Shown here one piece after another: positions 9,118-13,102 of a DNA stretch of 13,102 bases. Each line of letters starts with the position of its first letter. Position 1 is the first letter of the stretch. The translations under genes were made by a program, and so were the position numbers. The DNA comes from Pholiota molesta (Eukaryota; Basidiomycota; Agaricomycetes; Agaricales; Strophariaceae): positions 1-13,102 of the forward strand of contig JACGCK010000585.1 in the NCBI GenBank assembly GCA_014925825.1, read 5' to 3'. The notes below the pieces were generated by a model. The model did not search any database. It was not told where the DNA came from and saw only the letters and a program-made list of their open reading frames with translations.

Positions 9118-12100
9118 CTATGACATTTCCTCATCCGTATCTGAAAGCATCGCTTTGCTTTTACTGTGGAAGGTATCAGAAGTCAGCATCTATCATGACG
9201 TAGGATTGTGGGCACTAACAATTGCTTTTTGCGAGGATTCACAGCATCCTCCTCATCCTCATCCCTAACCATACGCTTCTTAGTGGGTCGCTACAAATTG
9301 ATTGTCAGAATTTGCCATATCAATAACAATAGCCAAGAACGGACCTTCTTCGCAGGTTTCTCAACCTCGTCTTCCTCACTGAACATCGGTTGATCCTCTT
9401 CTTCTTGATCACTCACGGCTTTCTTTAGCTTGCCGCGACGTTTCTTCTTGGGTTCGCCTTCATCACCGCTCACATTCTCAGCCTTGGGTTTCTTCACCTT
9501 CTTCGGCTTGCGTTCGCGCTCTTCGTCACTCTCTATACGGGCCTCTCGTGTCCACTCCATGGCCTGTTCGCGAGCCAAACGTCGCTCTTCAGCGAGTTTC
9601 TCTGCCTCAATGCGCAATTGCTCCAGTCGAGCTCGCTGTAAAGGAACATGAGACCTTATCCATACGACTATAGCGTAGTACACTGACCTCCAAAGCTTCC
9701 AGACGTTCCTTCTCCTCTTGACGTCTCTGCCTTGCAGCTTCAAGCCTCGATTGCGTGTCCGCTTCAAATTGTCTCTGGTTTGCAAGATGCTCCTCCGCTT
9801 TACGGAGCAGACTGTCTCCATATTTGCGACGTTGATCAGCAATTTCGCGATCGTAAGGCACAACTGGGATTTATCAGATGCCACGATGCAAACAGTCTAC
9901 GACAATGCTTTAGTCATTGTACTCCCAATGACACAAATGCTTACTTTTGGCATGGGAAGCCGAATCGATGACCTTTTGCAAATCTTTCAAAGTACGCTTC
10001 GCAACTTTAATAGAAAGAGCAGTTCTGCCGATTTCTGTTGGATCATGGCGATATTGTACAGGATAGCTTTGTCGCTGGATGGATGTGCAAGCCTGTGTAT
10101 GGTGGTGGTCAACGACAAAGTAAGCAAAAAGAGAAATTGACTTACAGCTTGTGCATATTTGAGCGCACTCTTGATAGCCACGAAAGATTGGTCTTTCATA
10201 GCTTTCGCATACCACGAACGACATAGGCAAAGCAGAACAGATACGTTCTGATTGTTGTAGAACCGTGTTGATGCGGTCTCGTACTGAATTACCCGTTTAG
10301 CCAAGCTTGCAAAAAAATAATAAAACCGAGAAATCCTACGCTTTCAATGGCCCGATCAAACTCGTCCCGCGCATAGTAACAATGACCAATATTGAAATAA
10401 ACACTGCCATCGTTGAGAGACTCCCGGACTTTGGCAAAGATGTCCAGCGCTTCCCGCGCATTTTGCAGACGCTTCTGGCCTTCATCTACACCGGGCGTGC
10501 GGGGCATGGCCAGCCACTGATCCGATGGCGTCTTCAGCTGTGATGATTGCAAGTCCTTGGGCGGCGAATGCACACATAGGATCCAATTGAAGTGCTTTGT
10601 CAAAGAACTCGGCGGATCGTTGGAATCCTCTCTTTCGCTCCTCTAATGCCTTCGAGCTGGTGTCTCGGTTTTCCCTCGATTGGTGGTAATGAATCCAAGC
10701 CGCCGCGCATAATGAGTAAACATCATGTTTGTCATGATCTTTGAGTGTGCTGAAGACAAATTCTTTGGCGATCTTCGGGGACCCGCTGTGGATCAAGAAA
10801 TACGTGTAGAAAGCGCGAAGATTGAGGTTGCCATTCTGCGAAGCTAAGGATTGCTTTAGGAGGTCATGAGCTTCGTTGAGCCGGTTGACCTTTGTTAGCA
10901 TCTGGGCCTGTCGTATCTTGCCTGCGGAAATTATAATAAATTAATTACAGCGACGGGGGGAAAAACAAGAATGTCATACCGTCAACGTATTCCGGATGAC
11001 GAGAGAGGAGCTTCTCGTAAGCATCTTTAGCGAGACTATCCTCTCCTTCATCCTCGTAAATGCGCGCGAGATTGTAGAGAACGGTAGTCGACAACCTTCG
11101 GCCACATCAGATCCCAGGGTAGCAGCACTCGTAAGCGCATTCTCATACATAGTTTGCGCGTCCGTCAAGTTACCCTCAAGGTGATGCAAAACACCAATAT
11201 TGTTGATAAGTCGGGGATCAACCTTGCCAGACGCATCGTTGATCCTTGCGCCTCCTTCAATGCCTTGCCCATGCGGTCCAGGTTTCTCCTGCCACAGCCG
11301 CGCGATCTCGGCGTGCATCTCCACATCGTCGGCAATGCCCCGGGAGGCTTTACCGTGGGTGCGAACATCTTCGAGCTCTAGGTCTTTGCTGACGCGATCG
11401 AAGAGTTCTCTGGCACGGGCCTTCTCCTGTGCGACGTCGGAACTGGAAACTCCCGGGCGGGGGAAGGCTCTCATCGATGCGAGCATCACTGTCGCTTCAA
11501 TAGAGCGTTGAGGATTGGGTGGCTGAATTAGAGTGTCGAGAGTATGGATAGCAGCGGCCATCTCGTCTTTTTAATATAGTATGAGAAAGAAAAAATTGAA
11601 GAGAGGTAACAATAGACGCTGACCGTTTAGCATCTGCATCTGTGCGAGCCCAATAGCCCCTGTGACGTTTTTGGGCTGGCCTTCAGCAGCTGTATAGAAC
11701 TTGGTTGCTTGAGCGATTGAACCGCTAGCATGAGAAACTCGGCCGGCACGTAGATAACCTTCCGTAAGGATAGTAATGGTATCAGCAAATTGGATAGTTC
11801 GCTCGGCAAGTTTAAGAGCCTGGAATAGCGTTGGTAAGTGAAAATCGATGCGTCAGCGTCTAGAAAAAGCGCATACCCTGGCATGATTTCCCTTCCGCAG
11901 GAACAATTCACACAAGGCATTTGCCGCAGCCGCACTTCGATTATTCGCATGGAAAGCTTTTTCGATCAGTTTCGTCCCAACCAGGAAGGCCTGCTTCTTT
12001 TCGCTGTCAGATAGCTGGTCGTTTTTGCTGGCGTTGAATGATTCGAGGCCAAGAAGTAATTGTGCAGACCACTCGGAAGGATTCTGTCACAATCTTTAGT

Positions 12101-13082
12101 TTTGAATGATGTAAGAATAAACAAGCAACTCACAACTTCCAAGCTTCGTTGCCACGCTTCTTTCGCTTTCGCTTTGTGGTCTAAAGCCCACAAGCAGAGA
12201 CCAATACCGATACGAGGATCAGGAGTGCAGTTTGGATTGTAGCGAAGAACGTCTTGGAACACACGCAGCGCTTCGCGGTAATTTCGACGGGCATACAAGA
12301 TACGCGCCTGAATGACGTAAAGTCATGATTAAACTTTGCGAAAGATGAAAAAATACCTTGCCGAGAAGTGCAACCAAGTTCGTTGGTTTCACTGCCAATA
12401 CACCCTCGAAAGACCGCATAGCATCATCCATCGACCGAGTTGCGAGTTGCTGAATGCCTGGATTACAAATAAGTATTTACTTACATCGTATATGTATCGT
12501 ACGCACCTCGGGTAAGGAAAGCCAGCGTTCCACTAACTCCTTCACCCGATTCAGCTCCAGCGCGCTCTCCGTGATTTAGATATTGGGCGGCAATGCTATA
12601 ATAATCTTCTTTGGACTTTTCAGAAACCATTATATCTTGTTCTAGACACGGAATATGTCAATCGTGAAACAGGTTCGCAGGTCATATAGGGAACTTACGA
12701 GCGTCCTTAAGAATCAGCTTGGGCGCTTGCCGCGCATGTGCGATCTGGATATTGGCAAGAAGGGAGTATATTGGCGGTAACGAAGCAGCTGAGCCATTGG
12801 CTTGGAAAGCTGGTTGTATGATTGAGTATATGGTTGCAGAACACAACATCGTGACTTACATTCGATGGCACTATGTGCAATCCGTTCCGCTGCTTCTAAA
12901 TATCCTCTCCTCCAATACTCGCCACGAGTTTCGTCCAGACGAATACCGTACATTGTCCATCCTTCAAAAGATCCAAAACGTCATCGGGATTAGGGTCGAG
13001 GTTGTCCAAGTCGATAGTAATGACTTCTTGGCCGCCCAGTTCGATATCAACTGAGCGGCCCAGGAAGGGAAGTATCGTCCAT
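9118..13082 (-). CDS. CTR9: Ctr9, TPR scaffold subunit of the Paf1 transcription elongation complex
   Basis: Ctr9 holds the Paf1 complex together on RNA polymerase II and supports H2B ubiquitination and H3K4/K36 methylation. Exons from the 5' end are 13082-12860, 12809-12699, 12641-12507, 12457-12357, 12307-12134, 12083-11877, 11819-11624, 11566-10980, 10921-10340, 10283-10146, 10092-9945, 9896-9688, 9635-9345, 9290-9220 and 9163-9118. They give about 1080 residues, matching the family's roughly 1080 to 1170. The N-terminus has the family block RSVDIELGGQEVITIDLDNL. Tandem TPR units follow (for example MDDAMRSFEGVLAVKPTN, LYARRNYREALRVFQDVL and INNIGVLHHLEGNLTDAQ). Next come a helical segment (YDREIADQRRKYGDSLLRKA), a charged Glu/Arg coiled coil and a Lys/Glu-rich tail with KKKRRGKLKK. 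The end is FKSKAMLSDTDEE, resembling the SKA-x-x-S-acidic end of animal Ctr9. The ATG at 13082-13080 is chosen because the block starts right after it, but a frame change at about 13057-13063 separates them. Further breaks lie near 12919, 11089, 10495, 10074-10091, 10015 and 9859-9896. Confidence 0.95.
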
Positions 13083-13102
13083 GTCGATTGGAAGACCAAA
13101 AG

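Noticed and set aside
9430..10226. Plus-strand open frames, including one of 140 residues
   Set aside because: They are antisense shadows of CTR9 exons, whose minus-strand protein is recognised.
11154..11511. Plus-strand open frames of 75 and 103 residues
   Set aside because: They lie opposite a well-supported TPR-coding CTR9 exon and mirror its codon pattern.

Overview
The window is genomic DNA of a filamentous basidiomycete, most likely an Agaricomycete. The genes are split by many short GT-AG introns (about 48 to 62 bases). One protein carries a fungal cellulose-binding module (CBM1), and one gene belongs to the large F-box/LRR-like family that mushroom genomes carry in many copies. No sign of bacterial, organellar or viral DNA was seen.

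Layout, left to right. Bases 1-299 (+) hold the 3' end of a membrane protein that looks like the last helix and acidic tail of a fungal seven-helix receptor. It converges on a minus-strand F-box/LRR-like gene at about 490-1781, which is readable only by changing frame several times. Bases 1905-3380 hold no recognisable protein gene, but include a CACGTG palindrome and an unexplained run of minus-strand splice-like signals. Bases 3461-5737 (+) hold a complete, undamaged 15-exon gene for a secreted alpha-galactosidase (GH27) with an N-terminal CBM1. Bases 6306-8787 (+) encode Ada2, the ZZ/SANT/SWIRM adaptor of the SAGA histone acetyltransferase complex. Bases 9118 to about 13082 (-) encode Ctr9, the TPR scaffold of the Paf1 elongation complex. 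Ada2 and Ctr9 converge on a 330-base spacer that contains a perfect hairpin.

The genes do not form a pathway. Two (Ada2, Ctr9) are conserved housekeeping chromatin and transcription factors, one is a secreted plant cell wall enzyme, one is a probable receptor and one is a lineage-expanded F-box-like gene.

The main oddity is base-level. The alpha-galactosidase is perfectly open across 15 exons, but Ada2, Ctr9 and the F-box-like gene are each broken by several small frame changes while the amino-acid signal stays intact on both sides of each break. Every break can be explained by loss of one or two single bases, often in or beside a short homopolymer. For the two essential-type genes this looks more like residual assembly error than gene death. 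No clearly new biological system was found. The most open biological questions are the splice-like region at 2163-2548 (-), the convergent hairpin at 8978-8999, and the stop-free introns of length 3n in ADA2.
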